DNA of 55,377 nucleotides, taken from NCBI GenBank assembly GCA_964443145.1, contig CAYUBS010000006.1, positions 1 through 55,377 on the forward strand, given 5' to 3'. Positions 18,243-27,667 of this stretch are shown here, piece after piece. This DNA comes from JAHEFT01 sp964443145 (GTDB lineage Bacteria > Pseudomonadota > Gammaproteobacteria > Xanthomonadales > SZUA-36). The position numbers and the translations under genes are program-made. Positions within the stretch are counted from its first letter, which is position 1. The number at the start of each line of letters is the position of its first letter. The notes beneath the pieces were generated by a model. That model made no database searches, was not told the origin of the DNA, and saw nothing but the letters and a program-made list of their open reading frames with translations.

Positions 18243-18322
18243 GTGATTGCCGCTGCTGAATGAATTCTGAGACTGCCATAAGCAGCCCATTTTCACCAGT
18301 ACTGCTTGCGCGTTGTGTTCAG

Positions 18323-18347
18323 ATCACTATTACAAAAATATAGTGAT
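18323..18347. promoter_or_regulatory. 25-bp perfect dyad, probable operator in a divergent promoter region
   Basis: Perfect arms ATCACTAT and ATAGTGAT are separated by a 9-base A-rich spacer. The site sits in the 174-nt gap between the 2-hydroxy-acid dehydrogenase (start 18242) and the first DUF3604 gene (start 18417), where it can control both. A possible -10 box (TATAGT, 18339-18344) lies inside it. No regulator gene is adjacent. Confidence 0.55.
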
Positions 18348-18416
18348 AGTTCAGCAGGTTCGTGTTTGCTAGACTAATCGACCACGTAAATCATTAGCAA
18401 TCAAAGGGATATCTCC

Positions 18417-20309
18417 ATGACACGGATAGTGCGAATCCTGATATTGAGCTGCCTGCTTCCGATGGCAGCAAATGGCGAAGAAAGAACGCCCACGACGCCT
18501 TACTCCCCGCATGCAGGCCGCGATTACCCGAGCAACGTTTACTGGGGTGAAACCCACATTCACTCGGCCCTATCCGCCGATGCCGGCGGTGGTGGCACCA
18601 GCCTGATGCCGCGTGACCTGTACCGCTTCGCCCGGGGCGAGGAAATTCAATCCAATTCCGGCCAGCCGGTCAAATTGCGCAGGCCCTACGATTTCTTTGG
18701 GGTGACTGAACATACCGATGGTATGGGCGTAATCACCGACATCCTGAAAGGTGCCCCCAACATCATGGCCGATGAGCAGGGCAAGCGCTTTCACGAGGCC
18801 TTTTCCAAGGGTGGCGAGGACGCGCAGCAGGCTTCCTATAAATTAATCGAGCTGTTCGGCCAGGGCAAGCTATCACCTGTGCTGAATTACCAGCCGGGTA
18901 ACCCGGGTTATGCAGCCACCTGGAAAACACTGGTTCAGACGGCCGAAGAATACAATGAACCCCACCGATTCACCGCGCTGATCGCCTATGAATGGACCTC
19001 TCTGGTGGCTGGTAACAATCTTCATCGCAACGTGTTTTTTCGTGATGGACCGGAACGGGCCATGCAGGTTCTGCCTTTTACAATGACACCACCATACGGC
19101 AGCCCAAATCCGCGTGACCTGTGGAAATGGCTGCAGGATTACGAAGACAAAACCGGCGGGCGTGTCCTGGCCATCCCGCACAATGGCAACCTGTCCAATG
19201 GCATTATTTTCCCACTGCAGGATGACTTCGACAACGGAGCAGCATTCGACCTTGCCTACACCCAAACCCGCGAAAAGTGGGAACGACTGTACGAAATCGG
19301 TCAGACCAAGGGCGACAGCGAAACACACCCGTTACTTTCGCCGAACGATGAATTCGCCGACTACGAGACCTGGGATTTTGGCAACCTCGACCTGACTGCG
19401 AAAAAGACCCCCGATATGCTGCCGGGTGAGTATGCCCGGTCGGCCCTGTTGCGTGGGCTGCAGCTGAATGCCAAAACCGGCGCGAACCCATTTAAGTTTG
19501 GTTTCGTCGGGGGGTCCGATATTCACACCGGCTTGTCGACCAATGACGACGATAACTTCTTTGGCGCGTTCGCCTACCAGGAGCCCTCTGCTGACCGTGC
19601 CATGAAGCAGGCCAAGCAGAGCGAAGAACTGGGTGTCGGCTACAAGACCTGGTTCTATGCTTCCCCGGGACCAACCGCCGTATGGGCACGGGAAAACACC
19701 CGTGCGGCCATCTGGGATGCCATGGAACGGCGCGAAGTCTATGCCACCAGCGGCCCGCGTATCCGGGTGCGGTTTTTCGGCGGCTGGGATTTCAACCAGC
19801 GAGACATAGAACACCGTGACATCGCAGACGCTGGTTATGGTCGGGGCGTACCGATGGGCTCAGACCTGACGGCCGGCCCCCCGGGCGCAGCCCCAACCTT
19901 CATGGTGCAGGCGTTACGTGACCCCGAGGGCGCAAATCTCGACCGGGTGCAAATCATCAAGGGCTGGCTGGACGCCGACGGCAAGCAGCATGAGCAAGTT
20001 TACGACGTGGCCTGGTCCGGCAACCGCAAGGCCGGTGATGACGGCAAGTTGCCGCCGGTCGGCGATACCGTGGATCTCAGCATTCCCACCTGGAGCAACA
20101 CGATTGGCGCAGCTCAGCTCAGCACGGCCTGGACCGACCCGAACTTCAATCCGGATTTACAGGCCTTCTATTATGCCCGCGTGATCGAAATTCCAACGCC
20201 ACGCTGGACAGCCTATGACCGCGCCCGTTACGACATTGAACTGGCGAAAGAGGTGCCGCTGAAAACGCAGGAGCGAGCCTATACCTCACCGATCTGGTAC
20301 ACCCCTTGA
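18417..20309 (+). CDS. Exported DUF3604 (PHP-like) protein A
   Basis: A 630-residue protein with a cleavable signal peptide (hydrophobic residues 4-18, cut probably after ANG-20). The DUF3604 domain opens with VYWGETHIH (H47/H49, a PHP-type metal HxH) and continues with VTEHTD, AYEW, PHNGN, GGSDIHTG, ATSGPRIRVRFFGG and IIKGWLD. The scattered His/Asp/Glu residues suggest a metal-dependent hydrolase acting outside the cytoplasm. No substrate is established for the family. An AGGGA lies about nine bases before the ATG. The stop overlaps the next gene's TTG start (TTGA). A paralogue lies two genes downstream. Confidence 0.85.
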   Translation: MTRIVRILILSCLLPMAANGEERTPTTPYSPHAGRDYPSNVYWGETHIHSALSADAGGGGTSLMPRDLYRFARGEEIQSNSGQPVKLRRPYDFFGVTEHTDGMGVITDILKGAPNIMADEQGKRFHEAFSKGGEDAQQASYKLIELFGQGKLSPVLNYQPGNPGYAATWKTLVQTAEEYNEPHRFTALIAYEWTSLVAGNNLHRNVFFRDGPERAMQVLPFTMTPPYGSPNPRDLWKWLQDYEDKTGGRVLAIPHNGNLSNGIIFPLQDDFDNGAAFDLAYTQTREKWERLYEIGQTKGDSETHPLLSPNDEFADYETWDFGNLDLTAKKTPDMLPGEYARSALLRGLQLNAKTGANPFKFGFVGGSDIHTGLSTNDDDNFFGAFAYQEPSADRAMKQAKQSEELGVGYKTWFYASPGPTAVWARENTRAAIWDAMERREVYATSGPRIRVRFFGGWDFNQRDIEHRDIADAGYGRGVPMGSDLTAGPPGAAPTFMVQALRDPEGANLDRVQIIKGWLDADGKQHEQVYDVAWSGNRKAGDDGKLPPVGDTVDLSIPTWSNTIGAAQLSTAWTDPNFNPDLQAFYYARVIEIPTPRWTAYDRARYDIELAKEVPLKTQERAYTSPIWYTP

Positions 20310-21205
20310 AACAACTTGCTCTGCTTATCCTGTTATTGGCCCTGGCCGGCAAAGCCTGTGCACAGGGAGACGGGCCGCGGGTATTCCTGCCAGCACCGAC
20401 CGGAATCAACCCGCTCTCGCTGACCTATATGAACATGGATTCCAATTTCAACTTTGCCGGCAATATCCTGATCCCGAACGGCGGAGTCAGCGCCAATATC
20501 TGGGCCCTCAATTACAATCGCTTCTTCAGCCTGGGTGGGCGACTGGCAGAAATCTGGGTCACCGGGATCGGCGGCACCGTGGATGGCTTTGTCGACACCC
20601 CGCAAAGAATTGGCCTTGACGCAAATGCCTCGGGCATTGGGGACCCTTATCTCGCGATGCGGGTCGGGTTGATCGGTGCTCCCGCACTTAAACCGGCAGA
20701 CTTCGCTCAACATAAGCACGGCTTTGCGATGTATGCACTGGCAGGCATTTCACTACCCTGGGGGGAGTACAATCAGTCCCGTCCACTGAATATTGGTACT
20801 AATCGCTGGGCTTTACGCCTCGGTCTCCCGATGACGGTCCCATTTGGGGACCAGGGTGCCACCTGGCTGGAGGTTCACCCCCAGGTCTACCTGTTCGGTG
20901 ATAACGACGAACCGTTCCGTACCGACCAGCGTGAGCAGAACGCCCTGTATCTCGTTGAAGGCCATCTCTCGCAAAACTTTACCCGCAAATTCTGGGCCAG
21001 CCTCGACCTGCGTTACCAGAACGGCGGAGAAACCACGACCGACGGCATTAACGATGACAACAAAATGAACCAGTGGGGCGGTGGCAGCTCGGTCGGTTAC
21101 ACTTTTTCCACGGCCTGGTCCGGCTTCATCAGCTACGGCTGGATTTTTGGCGGCAGTGCTGCTAATGGCAAGTTGTGGCGGGCACGCCTGATTTTTGTTT
21201 TCTGA
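20306..21205 (+). CDS. Outer-membrane beta-barrel protein, MetA-pathway phenol-degradation-like family
   Basis: A 299-residue protein with a signal peptide (about 1-19, ending KACA-Q). The rest alternates polar and aromatic residues in beta strands and ends LWRARLIFVF, a C-terminal aromatic that fits outer-membrane assembly. It resembles the 'transporter' family named after the MetA pathway of phenol degradation. The start is TTG at 20306, which shares bases with the TGA of the DUF3604 gene; the signal peptide would be lost with any later start. It sits between two DUF3604 genes and is a likely channel for their substrate or product. Confidence 0.8.
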   Translation: MKQLALLILLLALAGKACAQGDGPRVFLPAPTGINPLSLTYMNMDSNFNFAGNILIPNGGVSANIWALNYNRFFSLGGRLAEIWVTGIGGTVDGFVDTPQRIGLDANASGIGDPYLAMRVGLIGAPALKPADFAQHKHGFAMYALAGISLPWGEYNQSRPLNIGTNRWALRLGLPMTVPFGDQGATWLEVHPQVYLFGDNDEPFRTDQREQNALYLVEGHLSQNFTRKFWASLDLRYQNGGETTTDGINDDNKMNQWGGGSSVGYTFSTAWSGFISYGWIFGGSAANGKLWRARLIFVF

Positions 21206-21220
21206 ACGGAGATTCTATCC

Positions 21221-23110
21221 ATGAGTTCGACCATCAAAGTACTGGCCCTTTCTCTCGTTACTGCGCTGGGATTAGCTGCCTGCAAACAGAAATCGTCACC
21301 GGTGGAAGTTCCAGAGTCAAAAACCGCACCGACCGTCGCAGAAGCAGTTCCAGCTTCAACTCCAACTCCAGCTCAAGAAATTAAAAACAACCCCTTGCGC
21401 GACGCCTACTTCGGCGAAACGCATATGCATACCGCTTATTCACTGGATGCCTACATCGGAGGCGCCCGCTTAAAGCCGGCCGACGCCTACCGCTTTGCCC
21501 GGGGTGAAGCAGTCACGGTGGATGGTATGCCTCACCAGAGAAAGCGCCCTCTCGATTTCGTCTCGGTCAGTGATCACGCTGAATACATCGGTGAGATGTA
21601 TACGGCCATGACCGAAGGTGCGCCTGGATACGACCAGGACCTGCTGGAGCAACTGAGAAACCTGCAGACGCTCGAAGAAAAACAACAATGGTTTGCCAAA
21701 TACGTGGTGGAGAACAACCGCGGCGACAACCCGTCTCATCCGCCTTTTTACATGGGACCGGACAGCACACGTTCAGCCTGGCAATTGATGATCGATGCGG
21801 CAGAAAAACACAACGAGCCAGGCGTGTTTACCGCCCTGATCGGGTTTGAGTGGAGCGGTGCGCCCAATGGCGGCAACCTGCACCGTAACGTGATTTATCG
21901 CGATGCCCATGTGCCGGATATGCCGGTCAGCTCCTATGAAATGCGACGCGAGGATCAGCTGTGGGGATGGATGGCGGAGCATGAAGCCCGGGGTATAAAA
22001 GCACTCGCTATCCCGCATAACTCCAACGCCGGCAAATTAATGATGTTCCCGGACGTCGATGCCAACGGTGCTCCGATCAGTCTCCAATACGCGCAAACCC
22101 GGCAGCACTTCGAACCCCTGATAGAGATGATGCAAATCAAGGGTAACTCGGAGGTACACCGCAAGTTCTGGGCCGCCGACGAGTTCGCAGACTTTGAAAA
22201 CGCCGATTCGATCCAGAAATACAGCGACCGCACTTTCCACAAGAGGGATTTTGTTCGCGAAGGCCTGAAGGTTGGATTGGCTTACCAGCAACAGCTGGGG
22301 GTAAACCCGTATAAATACGGCTTCATCGGCGGCACTGACAACCACAATGGAGTTCCTTCTGATGTGGCCGAAGACAGCTTCAACGGGGGTCACGGACCGG
22401 AAGATGGTAGCGTAGAGCGGCGTCGGGAGGCCGGTGTTGGTGGCTGGATTGATGGCAAGGACCTCAGCATCGGCTCGCTGGCCGGAGTCTGGGCAACAGA
22501 GAATTCACGCGCAGCCATCTGGGACGCAATGAAGCGCCGGGAAACCTTCGCTACCAGCGGACCTCGCATCCGTATTCGTATGTTTGGCGGCGTTGACCTT
22601 CCGGGCGAGCCCGCTGACGCCGGTGCCCTGGTCGAGCAGGGCTACGAACTGGGCGTACCGATGGGTAGCGACCTGGGCCCAACCGGCGCGGCGCCCACCT
22701 TTACTGTCTATGCCCTGAAAGACCCGGATGGAGCCAACCTGGATCGTATCCAGATCATCAAGGGCTGGGTGGATGCCAACGGTAAGTTGCTAGAAGAGGT
22801 GATTGACGTCGCCTGGTCGGGCGAGCGTCAACGGGGCCCGGACGGTAAGGTACCTGCGGTCGGCAATACGGTTGATCTCGCGAGCGCGTTGTATACCAAT
22901 ACCATCGGCACCAGAGAACTGATAGGCAGCTGGTACGATGAGAATTTCGACCCCCGGCAGCACGCTTTTTATTACGCACGTGTACTGGAAATACCTACCC
23001 CACGCTGGAGCACCTACGACGCGGTTCGCCATAAACTGCCGTTGCTCGAAGACGTACCGGCCACCATACAGGAACGCGCCTGGGGATCGCCCATCTGGTA
23101 TCAGCCCTGA
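21221..23110 (+). CDS. DUF3604 (PHP-like) lipoprotein B
   Basis: A 629-residue paralogue of protein A. Unlike A it is a lipoprotein: the signal ends with the lipobox LAAC, Cys21, followed by a Pro/Thr/Ala-rich tether (about 25-55). The metal-type motifs are AYFGETHMH (H68/H70), VSDHAEY, PHNSN, GGTDNHNG, ATSGPRIRIRMFGG and IIKGWVD. It shares the C-terminal block EIPTPRWS-YDA with A. GGAG lies nine bases before the ATG. The same reaction is expected in both paralogues but at different places: A free in the periplasm or secreted, B membrane-anchored. This is an inference. Confidence 0.85.
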   Translation: MSSTIKVLALSLVTALGLAACKQKSSPVEVPESKTAPTVAEAVPASTPTPAQEIKNNPLRDAYFGETHMHTAYSLDAYIGGARLKPADAYRFARGEAVTVDGMPHQRKRPLDFVSVSDHAEYIGEMYTAMTEGAPGYDQDLLEQLRNLQTLEEKQQWFAKYVVENNRGDNPSHPPFYMGPDSTRSAWQLMIDAAEKHNEPGVFTALIGFEWSGAPNGGNLHRNVIYRDAHVPDMPVSSYEMRREDQLWGWMAEHEARGIKALAIPHNSNAGKLMMFPDVDANGAPISLQYAQTRQHFEPLIEMMQIKGNSEVHRKFWAADEFADFENADSIQKYSDRTFHKRDFVREGLKVGLAYQQQLGVNPYKYGFIGGTDNHNGVPSDVAEDSFNGGHGPEDGSVERRREAGVGGWIDGKDLSIGSLAGVWATENSRAAIWDAMKRRETFATSGPRIRIRMFGGVDLPGEPADAGALVEQGYELGVPMGSDLGPTGAAPTFTVYALKDPDGANLDRIQIIKGWVDANGKLLEEVIDVAWSGERQRGPDGKVPAVGNTVDLASALYTNTIGTRELIGSWYDENFDPRQHAFYYARVLEIPTPRWSTYDAVRHKLPLLEDVPATIQERAWGSPIWYQP

Positions 23111-23122
23111 GTATTCGACTTT

Positions 23123-24607
23123 TCAGGCATTAATTCCGGCCAGTGTGATGTACTTGATCTCCACGTACTCATCCATGCCGTATTTGGATCCCTCGCGACC
23201 ATTTCCGGACTCTTTCACACCGCCAAAAGGCGCGACTTCGGTGGAAAGGATGCCGTCGTTGACGCAGACCATGCCATATTCCAGGCCTTCGGCGACGCGA
23301 AATACCCGTCCCAGGTCTCGGGCATAAAAATAGGCGGCCAGACCATATTCAGTAGCATTGGCCGCCGCGACCACTTCGGCCTCTGTTGTGAATTTAAAGA
23401 TCGGCGCCACCGGGCCAAAAATCTCTTCCGTGGCAAATGCCATGTCTTCGGTTACGCCACTGACCACGGTAGGCTGGTAAAACAAACCGCCCAGTTCATG
23501 CCGCGCACCACCTTCAATCACATCCGCACCTTTACTTTTTGCGTCAGATAACAACTGTTCGACCTTGTCTATCGCATCACTCGATATCATCGGACCAACG
23601 CTTACTCCGGCCTGCTCGCCCCGGCCCACTTTTAAATCACGCACCGCAGCCGTGAATTTCTCAACAAACTCGTCGTAGACGCCTTCCTGCACGTAAACGC
23701 GATTGGCACACACACAGGTCTGGCCGGCATTACGGTATTTGGAAATCACCGCGCCTTGCACAGCCGCATCGACATTCGCGTCATCAAAAACGATGAACGG
23801 GGCATTGCCACCCAACTCCATCGAAACTTTCTTGACCGTCGATGCACATTGGCGGATCAGGATTTTGCCCACTTCAGTTGAACCGGTGAACGAGAATTTT
23901 CGCACCAATGGGCTCTCGGTCAGCTCTTTACCGCAGCCACGCGAGTCCTTTGTGGTGATCACATTGAACACCCCGGCTGGCACACCCGCTTCTTCGGCCA
24001 GCACCGCCAGTGCCAACGCTGAAAGGGGGGTCTCGGAAGCTGGCTTGATCACCGTTGGGCAACCCGCCGCCAGGGCCGGGCCGGCCTTGCGGGTAATCAT
24101 CGCGTTCGGGAAATTCCACGGTGTGATGGCCGCCACCACTCCAATGCCCTGCTTGATTGTGAGGATGCGCCGGTCGGGCAGGTGGGTAGGTATGACATCG
24201 CCATAGACCCGCTTGGCCTCTTCGGCGAACCACTCGATAAATGACGCACCGTACATAACTTCACCGGCAGATTCCGCCAGGGGCTTACCTTGCTCAGCGG
24301 TCATGATCGCTGCCAGGTCATCCTTGTTTTCCAGGATCAGGTTGTACCAGCGGCGCAATATGGCGGAGCGCTCTTTTGCAGTCTTGGCCCGCCACGCCGG
24401 CCAGGCCGCAGCAGCAGCTTCGATCGCGCTTCGGGTTGCGGCGACATCCAAATCCGGAACGGTCGCCACCAGGGAGCCATCCGCCGGATTGGTAACACTA
24501 AAGGTATCGCCATTGGCGGCGGAGACCCATTGGCCGTTGATGTAGGACTGCCCACGCAATAAAGCGGGGTTGTTCAGCTCCAGTGTGGTCATAAGTGTGT
24601 CAGGCAT
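23123..24607 (-). CDS. gabD: NAD(P)-dependent succinate-semialdehyde dehydrogenase
   Basis: Aldehyde dehydrogenase of 494 residues closest in pattern to GabD (482 in E. coli). Visible are the cofactor segment TPWNFPNAMITRK, SFTGSTEVGK, the catalytic Glu in MELGGNAPF, and the catalytic Cys in NAGQTCVCANR, where the CVC pair is typical of GabD enzymes. The end GREGSKYGMDEY is also GabD-like. It oxidises succinate semialdehyde to succinate; broader aldehyde use is possible. The gene converges on the DUF3604 operon (12-nt gap) and is divergent from the class V aminotransferase. No GABA transaminase is nearby. Confidence 0.88.
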   Translation of the reverse strand: MPDTLMTTLELNNPALLRGQSYINGQWVSAANGDTFSVTNPADGSLVATVPDLDVAATRSAIEAAAAAWPAWRAKTAKERSAILRRWYNLILENKDDLAAIMTAEQGKPLAESAGEVMYGASFIEWFAEEAKRVYGDVIPTHLPDRRILTIKQGIGVVAAITPWNFPNAMITRKAGPALAAGCPTVIKPASETPLSALALAVLAEEAGVPAGVFNVITTKDSRGCGKELTESPLVRKFSFTGSTEVGKILIRQCASTVKKVSMELGGNAPFIVFDDANVDAAVQGAVISKYRNAGQTCVCANRVYVQEGVYDEFVEKFTAAVRDLKVGRGEQAGVSVGPMISSDAIDKVEQLLSDAKSKGADVIEGGARHELGGLFYQPTVVSGVTEDMAFATEEIFGPVAPIFKFTTEAEVVAAANATEYGLAAYFYARDLGRVFRVAEGLEYGMVCVNDGILSTEVAPFGGVKESGNGREGSKYGMDEYVEIKYITLAGINA

Positions 24608-24702
24608 GATTGAGAACCCTGTTGTTGTGTCGAAGAAAAAACCTGCTTGCTTTCCTGCCTAAGCTGGTGGATTTCATATCATTAGTCAAGAAGGTAGGTA
24701 AA

Positions 24703-24744
24703 ATGAGATTCTACGAAACTCGCGACGAATATTGGCGCTTATGA
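24703..24744 (+). CDS. Possible 13-codon leader ORF coupled to the class V aminotransferase
   Basis: ATG at 24703 follows an AGGTAGGT stretch and encodes MRFYETRDEYWRL. Its TGA overlaps the aminotransferase ATG (ATGA), which has no clear ribosome site of its own. It could serve only for translational coupling. It is short enough to be chance. Confidence 0.3.
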   Translation: MRFYETRDEYWRL

Positions 24745-26480
24745 AAAACGACTGCAAACTGGATTTTGATGTTCTCCGCAGCCAGACCATCGGGGCTGAC
24801 GCACCTGTGACCACCCCTTTCGGGGAGCGGCTCATGGTTTATGCCGATTACACCGCTTCCGGGCGTTGTCTTGACGTGGTGGAAAAATATCTGCAGAACG
24901 TACAACGTATTTACGCCAACACACATACAGAAGACGACATCAGCGGCCGCTCGATGACTCATCTGCTGGAAGAGGCGGAAAATTCGATAAAGCAATCGGT
25001 CAATGCCGGGCCCGATGGCCGGATTATCTGTGTCGGTAGCGGAGCGACCGGCGCCATCGATAAGCTACAGCAACTCATTGGCGTGGCGTTGCCGCCCGCC
25101 ACCCGGCAGAACCTGTCTGCGATGCTGCGCGATTCACTCGGTGAAGAACTTGATGCCCGCTTTTCCGAACATCTGAAAAACCATCAGCCGGTGGTATTCG
25201 TGGGGCCCTACGAACATCACTCCAACGAGATTTCCTGGCGCGAGAACCTCACGACCGTGGTCGAAGTCGGCCTGGACGATGAAGGTGCTATTGATCTGCA
25301 ACACCTGGAAAAGTTATTACAGGATCCAGCCTACCTGGGCCGTCAGCGCATTGGTTCGTTTTCTGCCGCCTCCAACGTAACCGGCATGATTACAGCCGTG
25401 CACGAAATCGCAGCTCTGCTTCACAAGCACGACGCCATGGCCTGTTTCGATTTTGCGGCCAGCGCACCCTACGTGGAAATCGACATGAACCCGGCGCCCG
25501 GCAAGTACGTTGGCGACGCTTCGATCGATGCAATTTTTGTCTCGCCGCACAAATTCCTCGGTGGCCCCGGCTCAAGTGGCGTACTGGTGTTCAACCAGCG
25601 AATTTATCGGCGCGATCTGCCGCCTAGTGTCAGCGCCGGTGGAACGGTCGACTACGTCGGCCCCACCAGCCAGGACTTTATCGAAAGCATCGAGGAACGC
25701 GAAAAGGCCGGAACACCCGGTGTACTGCAGATTCTCAAGGCCAGCATGGCGTTCCAGGTAAAAGACTATATTGGTGTAGAAGCCATTGAACAGCGCGAAA
25801 GCGAGTTACTCCAGCGTACTTTCGATCGCTGGCGGGCTAACCCCCGAATCGAGATTATGGGTAACCTGGATCCCAAACGACGCATCAGCATCGTATCGTT
25901 CAACCTGAAAGATCCGCGGGGTAAATACCTGCACCCGAAGTTCGTCACCACCTTGTTGAACGACCTTTTTGGGGTGCAATCACGCGCTGGCTGTTCCTGC
26001 GCCGGCCCCTATGGCCACCGCCTGCTGGATATTGGCTTTGAAAAGTCGGAGCAGTACCGCAAGTGGATCATGAAGGGATTCTCAGGCATCAAGCCCGGCT
26101 GGTGCCGGATCAGCCTGCATTACGCAATGGATGACATCGAGGCGGATTACATTCTCGACGCCATTGAGTTTGTGGCCGACCAGGGCTACCGCTTCCTGCC
26201 GCTGTATGACTTCGATATGGCCACCGGAGCATGGATGCACAAAGCCGATTGCGTTTGCCTGGAAGGTTTTTCACTGGAAGCGGCCCTGGATTGCAGCGGC
26301 TACCAGTCACGAGCCCTGAGCAAGGGCGAACGCAAGCACCTGTATGCCGCCTTCCTGGGGGATGCAAAGCAGAACGCCAGCGAGTTGGGCTCTGAACAGG
26401 CGCCCGAGGAGCACCAGGGAGATGCCGAGCTGGAAGAACTGAAGTTCTTCTCGGTTCCCGAATGCAGCGTCTGCTCTTAA
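24741..26480 (+). CDS. Class V aminotransferase with cysteine-desulfurase-type Cys loop and long C-terminal tail
   Basis: A 579-residue PLP enzyme; the usual length of the family is about 400. The start is the ATG at 24741; a TTG three codons upstream is less likely. The Schiff-base lysine is K271 in SPHKFLGGPGS, and the PLP-stacking region is VVFVGPYEHHSNE. The loop R415-A-G-C-S-C420-A matches the R-x-G-x-x-C-A loop that holds the persulfide-forming Cys of SufS-type enzymes, with an extra Cys418. The last 130 residues have no counterpart in SufS and end with two close cysteines (ECSVCS). It could be a cysteine or selenocysteine lyase/desulfurase feeding sulfur to the nearby sulfur system. 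That link is only an inference. Confidence 0.82.
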   Translation: MKNDCKLDFDVLRSQTIGADAPVTTPFGERLMVYADYTASGRCLDVVEKYLQNVQRIYANTHTEDDISGRSMTHLLEEAENSIKQSVNAGPDGRIICVGSGATGAIDKLQQLIGVALPPATRQNLSAMLRDSLGEELDARFSEHLKNHQPVVFVGPYEHHSNEISWRENLTTVVEVGLDDEGAIDLQHLEKLLQDPAYLGRQRIGSFSAASNVTGMITAVHEIAALLHKHDAMACFDFAASAPYVEIDMNPAPGKYVGDASIDAIFVSPHKFLGGPGSSGVLVFNQRIYRRDLPPSVSAGGTVDYVGPTSQDFIESIEEREKAGTPGVLQILKASMAFQVKDYIGVEAIEQRESELLQRTFDRWRANPRIEIMGNLDPKRRISIVSFNLKDPRGKYLHPKFVTTLLNDLFGVQSRAGCSCAGPYGHRLLDIGFEKSEQYRKWIMKGFSGIKPGWCRISLHYAMDDIEADYILDAIEFVADQGYRFLPLYDFDMATGAWMHKADCVCLEGFSLEAALDCSGYQSRALSKGERKHLYAAFLGDAKQNASELGSEQAPEEHQGDAELEELKFFSVPECSVCS

Positions 26481-27622
26481 ACAGGCCGCACCGGGCCGGT
26501 ATTGATCCGGCTCATGTCACCTTCGGCCAGGGCCAGTACTTTTGGGTCCATGACCCGGCGCCACAAGGGTGGAACATAGGACAGAAGGAACATTCCAAAG
26601 TAGCCGCTGGGTAGCTGAGGCACCTCATCGAAATGGCGCAGAGACTGGTAGCGGCGAGCCGCAAAGGCATGGTGATCCGAGTGCCTTTCCAGGTGGAAGG
26701 TCACCAGGTTGGAGGCGACATGATTGGCGTTCCAGGAATGTTGAGGCTGGCAACGCTCGTATCGGCCATCCGGTTGTTTCGCACGCAATAAGCCATAGTG
26801 CTCAATGTAGTTGGCACTGGTCAATTGCCACCAGGCAAAAGCCATCTGGATCAACAGAAACGGCAGGATCCCGGTTCCGAATACCAACACCAGGCTGCCA
26901 TAAAGCAGCAAAGAAACAGCATACGACTGCAGGATTTCATTACGCCCATTCCATGGCCCGAACCCGAGGCGTCTCAAGCGCCGGCTTTCAAGACTCCACG
27001 CCCTGTGGATCCCGCCCGGAATCTCACGCAGAACAAACCGGTAAATACTTTCGCCAAAACGCGCACTGGCGCTGTCTTCCGGTGTTGCCACTTCGGCATG
27101 GTGTCCGGCATTGTGTTCGATCGAGAAATGCCCGTAAAACGGTACCGCCAGAACCAGTTTGGCGGCCAGGCGGTCGGTGGCTTCTTTTTTGTGCCCCAGC
27201 TCGTGCCCTGTGTTGATACCAAACCCACTGATTACACCGACTGTCAGGCTGATCGCCAGGTAGCCGGACCAGCCAGGCTCGTAGCTGGCCACAAACCAGG
27301 CGCCGGTCACCAGGATGATAAAGTGCAGTGGTACCGTAAAATGGTTCAGCAGTCGGTAATACCGGTCTTTCTCCAATTGCGGAACGACCTGCTCGGGAGG
27401 GTTATTGCGGTCATTGGGAAACAGGTAATCCAGCACCGGAATGAATAGATACAAAGCCAGCAGAGGTACCCACAGCGTCCATTCGCGGCCGCTCCAGTTC
27501 ATCAACCCAATCGAAGCCAGCGGCACCAGCGGAAACAGCACCGACAACATCCACAGGTAGCGCTTCCTGTCGATGTAACTGATCAAACCAAGCCCAGGGT
27601 CGTCATAGGTATAGATTTTCAT
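26477..27622 (-). CDS. alkB: Alkane 1-monooxygenase
   Basis: Integral-membrane di-iron hydroxylase converting alkanes to 1-alkanols; 381 residues from ATG 27622. The open frame runs 24 codons further, but that part lies on the operator palindrome and has no family counterpart. All histidine boxes are present: GHELGH, EHNAGHH and RHSDHH, plus NYIEHYG. Several hydrophobic helices precede and separate them. Electron supply needs a rubredoxin and rubredoxin reductase, neither of which is in the window. The gene's last four bases overlap the end of the class V aminotransferase gene in convergent orientation. An AraC-family regulator is divergent. Confidence 0.93.
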   Translation of the reverse strand: MKIYTYDDPGLGLISYIDRKRYLWMLSVLFPLVPLASIGLMNWSGREWTLWVPLLALYLFIPVLDYLFPNDRNNPPEQVVPQLEKDRYYRLLNHFTVPLHFIILVTGAWFVASYEPGWSGYLAISLTVGVISGFGINTGHELGHKKEATDRLAAKLVLAVPFYGHFSIEHNAGHHAEVATPEDSASARFGESIYRFVLREIPGGIHRAWSLESRRLRRLGFGPWNGRNEILQSYAVSLLLYGSLVLVFGTGILPFLLIQMAFAWWQLTSANYIEHYGLLRAKQPDGRYERCQPQHSWNANHVASNLVTFHLERHSDHHAFAARRYQSLRHFDEVPQLPSGYFGMFLLSYVPPLWRRVMDPKVLALAEGDMSRINTGPVRPV

Positions 27623-27667
27623 TGATCCATGATGGCCCCTACACCGACCGGGATACAGCGTATAGGT

